DNA of 64,000 bases from Parascedosporium putredinis (taxonomy: Eukaryota; Ascomycota; Sordariomycetes; Microascales; Microascaceae), in assembly GCA_949357655.1 (NCBI GenBank), contig CASHTG010000001.1, positions 2,170,001-2,234,000 on the forward strand, in the 5' to 3' direction. Positions 47,129 to 59,577 of the stretch are shown one piece after another. Below the pieces are notes generated by a model. It made no database searches, was not told where the DNA came from, and saw nothing but the letters and a program-made list of their open reading frames with translations. A program made the position numbers and the translations under genes. Within the stretch, counting starts at the first letter, position 1, and each line of letters starts with the position of its first letter.

Positions 47129-50100
47129 GTTCAAAGTTGTTTTTGGGGGTTGATTGTCTGTGTTTGGCGGGGATCCAAGGCTGAGCTCAACTCTGGAAGG
47201 GCGGATGGAAATCAATAAATCACAGTTGGCCGGGAGCTCCGAACCCAGAGCCCAGCCTGTGGCGGACGGCTGGCGGAAATGAAGCCCCATCTGCTAACAG
47301 CTGGCATGTCGCGACGCCTCGACCTCACACAGAACGAGGAACAAGAGTCGCTCTTCAACTTCACATCAATGTTATAATTTCTTTCTCAGTTGTTGGAAAT
47401 CTCAAGGTGATGATATGCCGACACGGCATCCTAGGAACACCCTCTTTTGAGGTAGATGGTATCTGAGAGGTTACCATGCACCTACGCTAATCCATGATTT
47501 TTTTATTATCTACCCTTCCTCATAATATATCGCACGGCGTTGACCCTTTTGCATGCTGCCACGAGTCCAGCCCGGTGAAGCCCGGAGTCTACCGGGCCTG
47601 CTCCGAGTAATTTGGAATCAATAAGATGTATGCATCCGCCCCTCTGCTTCTAGGCCCACTCCATCTATTCCAGTCCCGGGCTGAGACAAGCGGTCGCATA
47701 TCAAAGTAAAGAAAAGCGCCCCAGAGGTATAGACAGATGGGGTATTAGCCGGACCACGCGAGGCTCACATTTGAAGACATGTCACATGCGACCTACCGAG
47801 GGTGGCACAAGACCAGCGTCTCTTACACGAAACAAGTGGCTTTCCACCGTTGGCTTCGTCTCGTACTTGACAACCAGCAGCAATCAACAGTTTTCACCTT
47901 GGCCCGCACGAAATAGCACCCCTCGAACCGCTCCATACTATGCTTTACGGAGGAAATACCCATCACGCAGACGGCATCGTCCTCGCGACATTCAAGCATC
48001 GCGGCGTTCCAACGGTACCTTATTACCGTGACCAAGCCTCGTGACATGAGACCGCACTCTTCACCGGACAGTTGTAGGTCTTCCGGCCGGCTGTATAATC
48101 AGGATCCTCCGCGATTCGAGAAATGGCCGAGACTGCCACGGTCGGAGAAGTTTCAAAGACTGATGCATACCAGCGCTGAGGAAGAGTCGAGCGTTCGTCT
48201 AGGGGATTTTTCGCTTGATCGATGGGAAGGATTCTACTGGAAGCCTCGCGAGCCACTTGGTCATCAGGGGATTTGGGCGACTATGCGAGACTACCACGAT
48301 CATGTTCTATAAGAACGTGAGTTGCGGTCAACAAACGTCTCAATCATACGAGTGTAAGTACTGGTCAACGCTTCTACAATCAGCGTCTGTTACCTGAATC
48401 CCTTGGGCGATTGGCATGAGGGTATTTCATTGCGATTCGGTCAATCATTGCCCGATTCCTAGTACACTGCCATCTGCTCTGAGAAATATACAGATAACAG
48501 AGACAGCAAGGGGAGAAGGAAAAGAGCGGGATAAACTGGCCTTAGGGAAAGCGAAGTCGGCAGCCTCGAAAACACCCATCCCATCATTAGGCGAAGACGC
48601 TCGGGTGAGTCGCTTTTCCGCCACTGTAGCACTATTTACGCGCCTACTCAAGCCCGAGAGGCAACAGGAGAACAGGAAGCGGAAAGACTCCCGGCCAAGC
48701 CTGTTCGTGATGTTAGGCAGGAGAGAGCAAGATTACTCGGTGTCGACATGGGCCGAGGGGCAGTGTTGATGGGGTCGAGAATGCACAGAACACGAGAGCA
48801 TGGGGCGAGATGAAGAATTCCGAGACGGAGAGACCGGAGCACGACCGTTCCGCCCTCCATCTCATATGTTGAGATTTTCTCAAGGGCACGGCGAGTCGTA
48901 AGCCAGACGCCAAGGGGGTTTCCTAGGGGCAAAGGATCCTTTTGAAGGGGTGCGAAAGGTAATAGCTCCATTGCCGACCCTGGCAGCACAAGCCCTGGCG
49001 AGTCAAGCTGGATCCTGCAGAATCAGTGGCAAAGCAAAGGAAGTTAGAGGCGCCGCCCCCTATCGCACAAACACAGCCGGCCTTGAGGTTGTTTGCAAGG
49101 GGATGGCACGGGCTGCGGACGGCGGTGATGCCGCGAGAACTTGGCCGCTGGTGACCCGGTGGAGGGGAATAGCAGAAATAAAGTGCTACGCGCCTAATAC
49201 AGGTGGTAGGCAAGCAATGGGCAATGGGCAAGAGCAACACGCGGTTCCATTCACCACGGCATCTCCGTGGCTTCTGCTAAGCGGAGGGACCATCATTACG
49301 TAGGATAACGACTAGGAGATGTGGGTATAATGGGCAAGGCCCCGGGGTGAGCGGCGGTTGATCGCTGAGTCGTCGCCTCGTAAAGATCGTCTCCCCCTCA
49401 CTCACAGGTTACCTGTCGTGGAAGCTAATAATAATGACTGCTACGAAGGAAGCGAGGTTTGCCCCAGATTGGTCCGGTGGAAGTGATTGAGGAAGCGCTT
49501 GAGTTTATTATCATCCTGAGCAACGAAAAGGGTTGCCCTTCCCGGCTTAGCCAAGCCATACCATGCCAAACTTGGGGCGGGAGGAGAGAAATATTGGCAG
49601 ACTTTCACCAGGCATCGTCGAAGGGTGGAATTCCTGTCATGTCCTACCCCAGTCCGCGACCAGGGTTGACGCACGAGGAATAGTGAGCGCCACGCCGTTT
49701 TTCCTTTTGTTTTCTTCTTCTTCATCTTCTTTTTTCTCGGACACTAGTGTATGTATTAATATTTTCTTACCTCGTCGAAAAGGGACTGCGCAAAGGCCTC
49801 CTGGTTGATAGGTAGTTCCAATCGCCTCATCACAACTTAGGACCGCCAACGCCAGTATTACCCCCGCTGGCTCGTTTCAATTGGCATGGAGCTCTCAACC
49901 TTTACAAGGGCCCATGTCTTGTCATGGGGAAAGGATGAAGCTCAAAAGGTTCTCGGTTCCCACTCTTTCAATAACGACAGCGGCCGACCGCAGTAAAAGG
50001 TATTAATCATCGAGTTGAAGGTGATACACTGAGGAGGGAGATCCTGGTAAGAGAGGGGATTGGTCGAGGGTGGGGATGAAGGATTGGGCACCATCATTCT

Positions 50101-50806
50101 TCGCTATCCCTAGGTTTGCGTGATTACAAGTAATATGTTTCGTGGATACGGGTCGGAGAAGCAGCTCCAGACTTTTCATGGGCACTAGTAAGAGGCTGAG
50201 CAGCGATGCAGCGATGCAGAGGCGATGAGAAGAAGAAAAAGAAGGAGGAAACAGAAGGAGAATGATGGTACGACGGTGGCCTCGTGGGACCCCCACATTA
50301 GCAGAGTTGGTCAACCGACGAACGAGCGGAGAGAGAGAGAGAGAGCCGGAAGGATATGACAGCCAGTGCCTGTCAAGCTGCGGATCGAGCAGGAGGACAG
50401 GCTCCAGGCAAAGGATTTGCTGATGCCACGACAGGGCGGTACGATAGCAGGGGCAGAAGCCAATGACGTCGAAAAGGGCCTGAACACCCATGGCCGGGGC
50501 ATTCTCCTACTCTGGAAAAGAGGGCTCGAGGCACCCTGAGAAGAGGGCAGGGCTTCCCTCTCTTCCCTTTCGGGAGCCAATGCGGGCAGGGTTGGATCCG
50601 GGTTGGGCCTGCACTCTATTATACGCTGCGCAACTACAAGTAACTCATGAAGAACAAGAGAGAAGATCGGGAACGAGTTCATAATACACGAGGAGGAGAT
50701 GAAGAAGAAAAGAAGAAGAAGAAACCAGATATGTGACGGAGGCTAGATTGAACAGGGTTAAAAGACTCGGGAGAGCGCCACAAGCAGAAGTGTGAGCGGG
50801 AGTATT

Positions 50807-50956
50807 AGGAGCAGGAGCAGAAACGGAGACCAGGACCAGGACCAGGGCTGGGACTGGGACTGGGACGAGGTTTAGAAAGGAACAAGAGGGAGCAGGGCAG
50901 GCAGGAGACAAAAAACAGAAAACAGAAGACAGGAGACAGGAGGCAGGGCAGGGCAG
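50807..50956. repeat. Decayed GA/GGGACT-type minisatellite
   Basis: Successive short arrays of related 6-7 base units: AGGAGC, then AGGACC, then CTGGGA, then ACAGAA/ACAGGAG and GGCAGG. On the minus strand this gives a hydrophobic Leu/Val/Pro/Cys-rich open frame, explained by composition. Confidence 0.8.
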
Positions 50957-52169
50957 TAAAGTGGGTAAATAATAATAAGAATAACGGATCAAATGGGCGC
51001 ATGTTGAATTGGCTCCGAGGGCGAGATTGTCTGACGGAGATGTCAGTGGGTCCATTTCTTGCCAATTGCCGCTGATGATTTGTTCCGTTGGCTCCTTTCG
51101 AACCCGTCCGTGGTTCGTGTCAGAAAGGGAAAAGGGACGAGTCACAATCCAGTGGGCATCCGGCCGCCGTTGGGCCTAGACCTGCTCGACGTGCTCGACC
51201 TGCCGCGTTAGTCAAGGTCGAGTAATACAGACAAGGCAAGGCCAGGCCATGGCCGGCATCGAAAAGAACATTTGGAGCCCTTTTGTTCTTTTGTTGATCC
51301 AGTCTCGCGAGGAAGTCGATCCACGTTTGTGGGGCCGTTCTTGGCCGTTCTTTCCTTTTTTTTGTCTCTTTTTTCCTTTTTCACTCCTTTTTGCCCCCTT
51401 CTTGCCCCCTTCTTGCCCTTCTACCGACTCCTCTTTCCCCTTCTTTCCCGTCTCATGGTGGGTCTTTATCTTTTTTTCTCCGATCATTGATCCATGCCTG
51501 CCGCCCGAGATGGTTCCACCTCAACCGTTGTGGATGTGCGTGCGTGCGTCGACGTGGACGTGGACTAGACGACGGCCAGGGTCAAGCCTCACACAGTTCG
51601 TTCTTCAATGCCCTCAACTCAATGTTTGAGAATGCGGGTTCCAATTGATACCATTCTATCGAGGTATCCATAGTTATCAAGTTTTTTTCTCTCTCTTCCG
51701 TCTACTCTTGATTGGTGTACCCGTGTGTCCTAGACTGTGTTGGTTTCTTCATCAAATCTCAAGATCCCATCCATCATCCCCTTGATCATCCCCTCGCACC
51801 CCCACATAGCAGCCCCTCCCTTCATCTGTTGCAACACTTGGATTCTCGACTGAGACATCCGTGGACTGGAAGCCTTGATTAGTCTTGTGAATTGGCCCTT
51901 TCAATGTTTCGCCAGCACAGCACTCCACCACTGAAGAGGGCCAGATTGTCGGATCGGCAGTCTGAGGCCGCGTTTTCGTTGGCATGCTATGCTTTGCCCC
52001 TAGTCCCTCGTACAAGACACCCTCCGCCATCGAGGGGGGACGACTACCGAGGTATAATTGATTCAATGAGAAACAAAGTGTGATGGAATGTCTTGCTTTT
52101 TGTCGGTTTCCTTAAAGAAAAAAAAGTAGAAAAAAAGGAAGAAAATGGGACACGAAGCAAACGGGAGAC

Positions 52170-52196
52170 GATGCCTGTCAATGAGCGACAGGCATC
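52170..52196. repeat. Perfect 10-bp inverted repeat, 7-base loop
   Basis: GATGCCTGTC and its exact complement GACAGGCATC flank AATGAGC. It lies in DNA with no neighbouring gene, so a terminator or RNA role cannot be assigned. Confidence 0.85.
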
Positions 52197-52227
52197 AAAC
52201 AATAGATCCGATGGATCCAGTGGATTC

Positions 52228-52246
52228 ATGGATGGATGGATGGATG
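52228..52246. repeat. (ATGG)n microsatellite
   Basis: Four ATGG units plus a partial unit, close to the 10-bp hairpin. Confidence 0.9.
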
Positions 52247-55200
52247 AATGTGAACGGAGGAAGTGGTAGAGAGTGCGGAGCAAAGGAATAATAACAATCA
52301 AATGTTATTTATCTCTTTGATGCGACGATCTTGGCTTCCCAAACCAACAGGGAGGCAAGCGCAAGCAATCCCGGCCCGTCAACGTTTCTCTCCACAGTGT
52401 CATGGTGTCAGAGCGTCATAGTGTCATCAAGGCCGTGGATCTCTCTTTCGTGGGGGTTAACAATGCGAGGGGAGCCCGAGGAAGCAAAACCGTTTTCTCT
52501 TCCAGTCTGGCGGAAACCGCGCCAGAGTTTGTCAATCTCCCGCCTTTCCCGCACCCCACCCCCACCCCCTGCTTGTGCTTGTGCTTGCTGTTCGTTGCTT
52601 GCTGCTTGCCCCATATTACGTCCTTACGTCCCGACATCATCTCGTCCGTCATATCCGACCCCCGGATATCCCCTCCTTCTTCGTCTCGTCTCATGATGCG
52701 TGGAAGTCGGACAAGGAGGACGGGAGAAGAGTCCGCCAACATCGGTAATGCACCCCCGGCTGACTCGAAGCTTTGATGGCGAGAACCACATAGATGTTGG
52801 CCTGACATGGACCACAAAAAACACCCCATGGGATCAGAAATCAATTAATTAATCCGAGGTTTCGTAGAAGATGAAGTATACTCATCAATTGTCATGTACT
52901 TGGTAGTGACAAGACAACCCAAAAGGCTTCGAACCTGGCGGAGATGTGAATATTATCCTCGACATTTGCGGAGTGTTCGCAGGTGGGCTATAGCATTGAA
53001 ACAATCATTCGTCGTCAGTCCTCAGGACGTCAGTGCTTTGTCGTTCGTTTTCCATAAATCGCGTTGGACCCTGATCCCTCCAACGTTTGAACGCTAGCTC
53101 CTGTCCACTGATTTGGCGCGTTTTACCATCCCGCCACTCGCTGGCGCTCCTGGAAACGACAAGAGGAAAAAAGCGCCCGTCAAGAGTCCGTGGATAAGGG
53201 CAAGCATGAATTTCTCCTCGGGGAGACCGCGGTGAAACTTGTTGGGTTCTCGAGGCGCCAGCGAGTCCTCTGTCAATGGACTAATAGTCGTGGATGAAAA
53301 CTAATAATTTCAATCTCTTATTATTCTTCCATCAATGTAATACATGTATGCAGTGCACTCCCCGTACTCATGCGGCCTTTGGAGAGTTCAATGGCAACCC
53401 CGAGGAATACATCTTGCGTTATTACTGGTTCCCGGGGCTCCAAGCCGACACCAGTCGTGTTTCGTCACGGAGGCGCCGCAGAGGTCGCGCGACGCTGGTG
53501 GAAGCCACAAGTGCCCGGAACCCGAGGACCAGGACCAGCAAACCGCCGCCCCGACTCGCCATCAGTCGATCTGAGCGGCCACCCCTTCCTGAAGCCACAG
53601 CCCGCAAGCCTTAGCCTGCTTAATGCGTAATGACCGAACAGTGAGGATGCATTGCCACTGCTCATCTACTGCAAAAGTATCTCGAAAGATGAAGCTGTTC
53701 CGTTAGCTGCCCGCCACCTCCATGGATAGAATCATCCATTGGAATAGATAATAGTGCATAAATGTTGCCATTGAGCTTGACTTCACAACGACGGCCATGC
53801 CAGCCAAAACGTGCAATGTTCGAAAGAACCTCGGCATCGAGCAGCGTGCCAGCAGGGGTTCCACAATTATCCGCTCGAGTGTTAGTGGGTCAACAATCCA
53901 GGATCAGCTTCAAGAATGGGAGATATGCAGTAGTAGACGCACCCAAAAGCTCGCGTAGTCCACTTGTCCAAGCGAACCTTTGACGCCATCCCGAACCCGA
54001 AGGCAGGCAATGGAAGGAAGGGTTAGGCAAGGGTTTGGCCGTATTCTGGTAATCATCACCGGAAGAGGAGAAAAGAAAGTAAGAACTGGGCCACGCGCAG
54101 CAAAGTGTACGTTCAAACTTGAACTGGGGCAGCCCATGGCGCCGGCTTCGCTCCTCATTCGACGGCCATCGAAGCCTTCGGGAGGGTCAGGAGGGGGAGG
54201 CAGCGCCAGCGCCAGCGCGAGCGTGTCCAGTGCCGCCCGAGAGAGCTCGAATGGACTGCTGCAGCTCGGCACGACAGGGGTCGGGGAAGCAGGGAAACTG
54301 GTGCGGCGAGGTCTCAGCGGGGACACCTATTGGACGGGGCCGCCTCCCGCTTGGGCTTGGCAGACTTTTTTTTTTCCTATTTTTCTTGGATCATTGACGA
54401 CGATATTGTGCTGAAGCCTTTGAGAGTGTGGTGCGAAGGCGGGGGGACAAAAGAGAAAAGAGAAGAGGAGCCAGCATTCCACCCCGTCGGCCCATGTCTG
54501 TCCCTGGGACGCGCTTGCTCGCCCAGCCCGTCGGGCAGTATTATAGCATGCGCCTTCCGTTTTGCACCTTGAATAAACCCCGCCGCACCCCCGTGTGCCC
54601 CGCTGCCGTTTGTTCCCGCAGGCGAATCATGAGAATGGCAAGAACCAACACTTTGAAGTTTTTGCATGGAAAGACTTGTGACCCCTGGTATTGCACAGAG
54701 CCCCTTCCCATTGATCCTGCACTGAGCACAAGCTTCGTCTCCACGTGCATTCTCTTCACCCGCCCCCCTTGTCGGACATCCCATCCTAGCCTCCTCTCTT
54801 CCGTTCGGATGCATCGACTCCTTGTGCGACGACACGCTATTCTCGGGACGGCCTTCTCTGACGACGAACCGTGGGAAAACCTGCTCGCTGGCGGTGGACA
54901 TGACTCAGGGCTACAGGTCGCCATACATATATCCATGTCGCCAACGACATATAGTACACTGCTTCGTTGGTAGGCTCGAGTCGGGGGTCATCCTTCTCAT
55001 CGTATCTTGGAGTTTACAAGTTACGTTCTAACCAACCCTTGCCATGCTCCTTGTACACCACACATGCCAAGTATTTCTCTCCTGCTGCCTCTGGAAAGCA
55101 GCAACCCCAGGCTATAATTGATCTTGCACCACGAGATTCTTCCGAGTCCACCGGGAATGGCGATGTCGGGTCGGGACACGATCCAAGCCCCAATACGCTG

Positions 55201-56122
55201 CTCAGATCCCCGGCTGGCTATACTGTACCTAGCCGATAGGCAAGCTCGGGGCTTGGGGGCCCAGGCAATAAAAACCACCTTCGGACCTTCCAGAGACGCC
55301 CGCCAGTCAGCCAGGAGGGCACGACTCAGGAATCCAAGGCCGACCAAACCGCATGAACCAATCGACGCCGAATGCATGAACAGTGGCGCCGGGTGTTGAA
55401 GAAGAAAACCCTTCCCAGCAATGCCTCTCAGCTCCTCTCGTTCTGCCTTGCTAAGCCCTCACCTTCATTAGAGCGTAGGGTGTCACCTTGTTCTTTGTGT
55501 TCTTTCTTCGCTTGTGTCCTATAGTAATTTCTTTTTGTATTTCTTTTTTGGTAACCTCCACTCATCATGTTAGGCCTTGGAAACATGCTCATTCACAAGC
55601 ATTCGAGAAATTTGGGACTAAAGAAGAAAAAAACGTGTCTTTACCTTGGCCCTGGGGCTGTCGTCCTTGAGATCAATATCGCGCATTGTTGGAGCCTGGA
55701 GGGATCCGGCCCAACGGTACTGCCTCTGGTTTCACGTTGCAGCTTCGACTGGGGATACCTCTTCCAACAAGTATCTTCCCAGTGCCAGGATCTCTTATTG
55801 CCCGGCTGCTACTCCCAATGGCGGCATCTTGAAGAAACGGAGCTGCACTGGCCCGAGCCAAGGAGGTGTTGCTGTCCACTGCGGAATCCTGCGCGCCCGC
55901 CACAGCCTGTTGGTCCTGTGATCCTTGTCAAATATTGGGGGTACTTTCTTTGTCACTGCTCAGTCAAGAGGTCCTTGTGCTCAAGCCGGCCATGCCTCTC
56001 AGGCAGAATGTAAGAATTTGAAGGTGAGTGCAAGACCACACCAAGGAGTCCCTGATGATTCTTCCTGCTAGAAATCCCGGTAATATCACTTGCACGTGTA
56101 ACTTGTTCACCTTCTGCATTTG

Positions 56123-56178
56123 TCCCTCTTTTCTTTTTTTTTTTTTCTTTTTCTTTTTTTTTTTTTCTCTCTTCCTCT
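56123..56178 (+). repeat. 56-bp homopyrimidine tract
   Basis: Only C and T on the + strand, mostly T runs broken by single C. Confidence 0.9.
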
Positions 56179-57170
56179 GATTGTGTTATTTTCCGCTACT
56201 CCTAGTGCTCTCTAACACTCTACTCTCTTCACCTCTCAAATGACATGAAAGTTAGCTTAGAGAGGAGAGTACAAGCAAGACCTCTTTCGATACAAGCAAT
56301 ACTTGATGCCTGTGTTCAACGTGGAGCTCACTCCCCAAAAACTGGTTCCAGAAGCCCAAGCGTACAGATGATGTCGCCTCCACGCGTTTTGGGCGCAAGG
56401 CCCGAGACTCTTGCGGTGTGGATGGCGACCCAAGGGGCTTGCAAAGCAAACCCTCATCCATGGATCAACTTCTTCAGCAACAGGCGGTGAGGGGTGGGAG
56501 AAGGAACCCATCCAACCATCCCATCGCATGTTTTGTGGCGTTGAAGGCAAGTGGCGTGTGATACGTGCAGCCCATTTTGCGAGACAGACTTTGCAGGTTG
56601 TGCCCCCTCCTTGATCTATCTTCATCAGCGCCGACGTTCCACGAAGAATGGAATCCAAGTGATGGCCCTGAACCGCTCAATTGGATCCACGACTCTATGG
56701 GCTGTGGCGACTCAGCTTTGGAAGAATCGGGGCACACCATCTTTATCACTCCATGCACCCAAACCCAACAATCCCGGAGACCAGACCTCACTCGCATTTG
56801 CCACTTGCCACTTGCGAAGTATTTGGTAGGGGAGAAAAAAATATTCCGTGGTGGGCGGGTCAAGGAGGATTATACAAAAAGAAAGAAAAAGAAGAGCTGG
56901 GGGCAACGTCAAGACATGTAGTTCCAAAAATAAGAAAAGCCAATACTGGTGCTCGAAAAAGCAATTGATCAAGCTAGAAGCATGTGGATCTCAGCTTAGT
57001 GCGTGCTAAAAACACTCCAACAAAAGGGTTTTGCGAAAGAAGGGTCCAAGTGCCCTCCCAAAGACGGCAAAGATGGGAGAGCACGGCTCTAGCACCAAGG
57101 CGAGTCGGGAAAGGATTTACCGTTCCATCTCGTCGGGCCCTCGCGCCGCTCTTTATTCTTTTCTTTTTTG

Positions 57171-57209
57171 TTCTTTCCTTTTTTTTTTTTTTTTTCTTCC
57201 TTTTTCTTC
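57171..57209 (+). repeat. 39-bp homopyrimidine tract
   Basis: A C/T-only run with a T15-17 core, in a wider pyrimidine-rich stretch (57150-57245). Confidence 0.9.
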
Positions 57210-59566
57210 ACTTTCCCTTTGCCCTCACACCACACCTGCCCAACTTGTACTTGCCTGTCCCCCCTCTTACCACCAGCCAGCACCAACATCAGCCAATCAG
57301 CCCCAACCACCGGGAATCCCGCCAGGGCGGGATTTTCCATCGCACGACCCCTCAATTAGATGAAGCTCCGTTTTGAATCAACCCGCCACCTCTTCCCCAT
57401 TCACTGTTTTTTGTTTCTTGGGAAAGCGGGGTGAGACTGATCCATTGGCTGAAGACACAAACTTGGTCTTGGCAACCATCAACGAGAATTCGGTGAATTG
57501 CGTGACTTGGCGTCACATCCGCCGAATTTAACAGAGATTACAAAAAGAAAGAAAGAAAAATCGAGGGGAGGAAAATGAGAAAGGAAGGGATTGAAGAGGA
57601 CTACGCTATCATTCAAAAACATCAAAGGACCCCCATTCTCATGTTTAAAACTAATTGCCCAACGCTTGGGAGAGGAGACGAGAAAACTCTAGGCCATACC
57701 AAGGTAGTTTGATCCAACAGTGATTCCTTTTTCAATTACAAGTACATGTATATTATGGAGCAGCTTGGGTGGTGGGAAATGGCTTTTGATTGTAAGATTG
57801 AAACTGGGGATCCCGGAGTGTACACTATATACTTGCTGCCCTGTCTGTCTCGCTTCATTCGTAGAGAGGTCCAGCGACGTGGGAGGGTAATAACGAACAG
57901 CAGTGTTCCGTTTCGATGTCTAGTGGCTTGTAAAAGGTGTAGCGACGAGAAAACCACGTCCCCTTCCATTCACCTTGGCTAAGTGCGAAGAAGAAGGAGC
58001 TTATTTGGAGCTCTTGGTCCAAAGGCTGAAGTGGAGAAACTGGGTCTTGCGGGTACACCCGTCGGGGGCAAAACGAAGGGCCCCGAAGGAAGAGAAAAGA
58101 TTGTGCTCTCACGGAAACAATTACGGTGGTCTTTCCCACAACCATAACCCCCTCTCACGAACGTCGAGAAAGGCCCTCGTGCATCTCACCAAATATGCGT
58201 GCCCCGTGGGGTCTGTACAAGCAGACTTGATTCAATATTGAAATGGTTGCTGGCGGAGCCGAGGTCATGGGTTCGGTGACCCCATCAACGCAGCTGTGAG
58301 AGAAGAAAAAAAGCCACCGTGGAGAGACCTTTTGAAATTGGCACACCAAAATCTGGGTGCGGAGCTCTTTCGGTTACGACGCACGCGGGAACGAGGGGTT
58401 TCTCTGCACAGCACCGAGCAAAGGCCGCTTGTGACAGGGCCAAGCTTGCCACCGCTCCCACAAGAGAGCGAGCGGTGCGTTGCAAGAGGCCCCGAAAAAA
58501 AATCCTCATGAACAAGGATATCAGTAAAAAAAAAAAAGGAGAAAAGAGCAAAGAAAGAGAAAGAGAAAAAGAACAAGGAAAACTGCATGCCGACCGACTC
58601 GGTGAGGGTGCTCACAGATCAAGGTAATACGGCAGGCCCAGTGAGACGGAACCAAGGGTGGATATCATGGCCCGTCAGAAGGATTCGTGGAGCACTCGTC
58701 GTTGTTTTGGAATGAACAAGGGAGGACACGCATGCTTGCTAGATGAAGATTACACAAAGGCGGTGCTCGCTCCTTTCGAACTAGCCCGTTCCCCAGAACT
58801 AAGAACCGAGCAAGTCGTGGTCACCCAGCGAAGCATCAAAGGGATAACAGATGGGCCATTCTTCAGAGCCCCTACCCTCGAAGCGCTCTCAAAGGGGGCC
58901 AATTTAAGAGTATCGAGAGAGAGACGTTCTTCGACCCACCGCTGCCTGCTAATACCGTAAGCTTCTTCGAAGACCATGCACCCAGCACCGCGGGGATCAG
59001 CCCGCAGCCGACACCAGTTTCTCAAACACAGAGCGGCAGCTTGGCACTGGGCCTTTGCTTGGAGGGAGGAGAGAGATGATTGTGCCACCTTTGGTGGTGC
59101 TTGCGACGAGTGATACTGAGGGCAAACACAAGACCCCAGAGAGGCCGGTTAAACAGAGACCCTGTCGATGCCTCGGTAACTTGTATTATTGCTTCCATTC
59201 TGAAGGGTCACCTTATTCTCGTTGCCGCTGTTTCATCAGTGGAGTCTAATATGTACTCCTTCTGTGAAGAGCGAGTCAACTCAGCATCATCTACTTCAGA
59301 CTTGATGTCGTGTACATTTGTTCTCTTCCCTCGGCCGATTCGCCTGGGCATGACGTTCCATGGAATCAAGTACTACACGTGACACAAAGAAGGGCTCAGG
59401 CTTGCTCGATGCAGGTGCTTGCGATTTTTCGACGAGAAAGCAAACCTCGCGCAGATGCCGTTATACTTCCAGAAGACTGGAGCGGGGGCCCCTCTCAGAG
59501 ATAAGGCATTGAGAAGGCGATGCTGTGGGTGACACGTCGCTCCCGATCAATCACATTGACAACATC

Positions 59567-59577
59567 GTACGAAGTAC
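59567..59577. repeat. GTACGAAGTAC motif, copy 2
   Basis: Identical 11-mer to those at 36240 and 62190, in gene-free DNA. Confidence 0.85.

Noticed and set aside
50645..51145. Minus-strand 166-codon frame resembling a multi-helix membrane protein
   Set aside because: The Leu/Val/Ser/Cys richness follows from the decayed minisatellite and GAA-rich DNA; no conserved motif.
52928..52938. GGCTTCGAACC, a tRNA B-box-like match on the minus strand
   Set aside because: The flanking bases do not pair as a T-stem and no acceptor or anticodon arm can be drawn.
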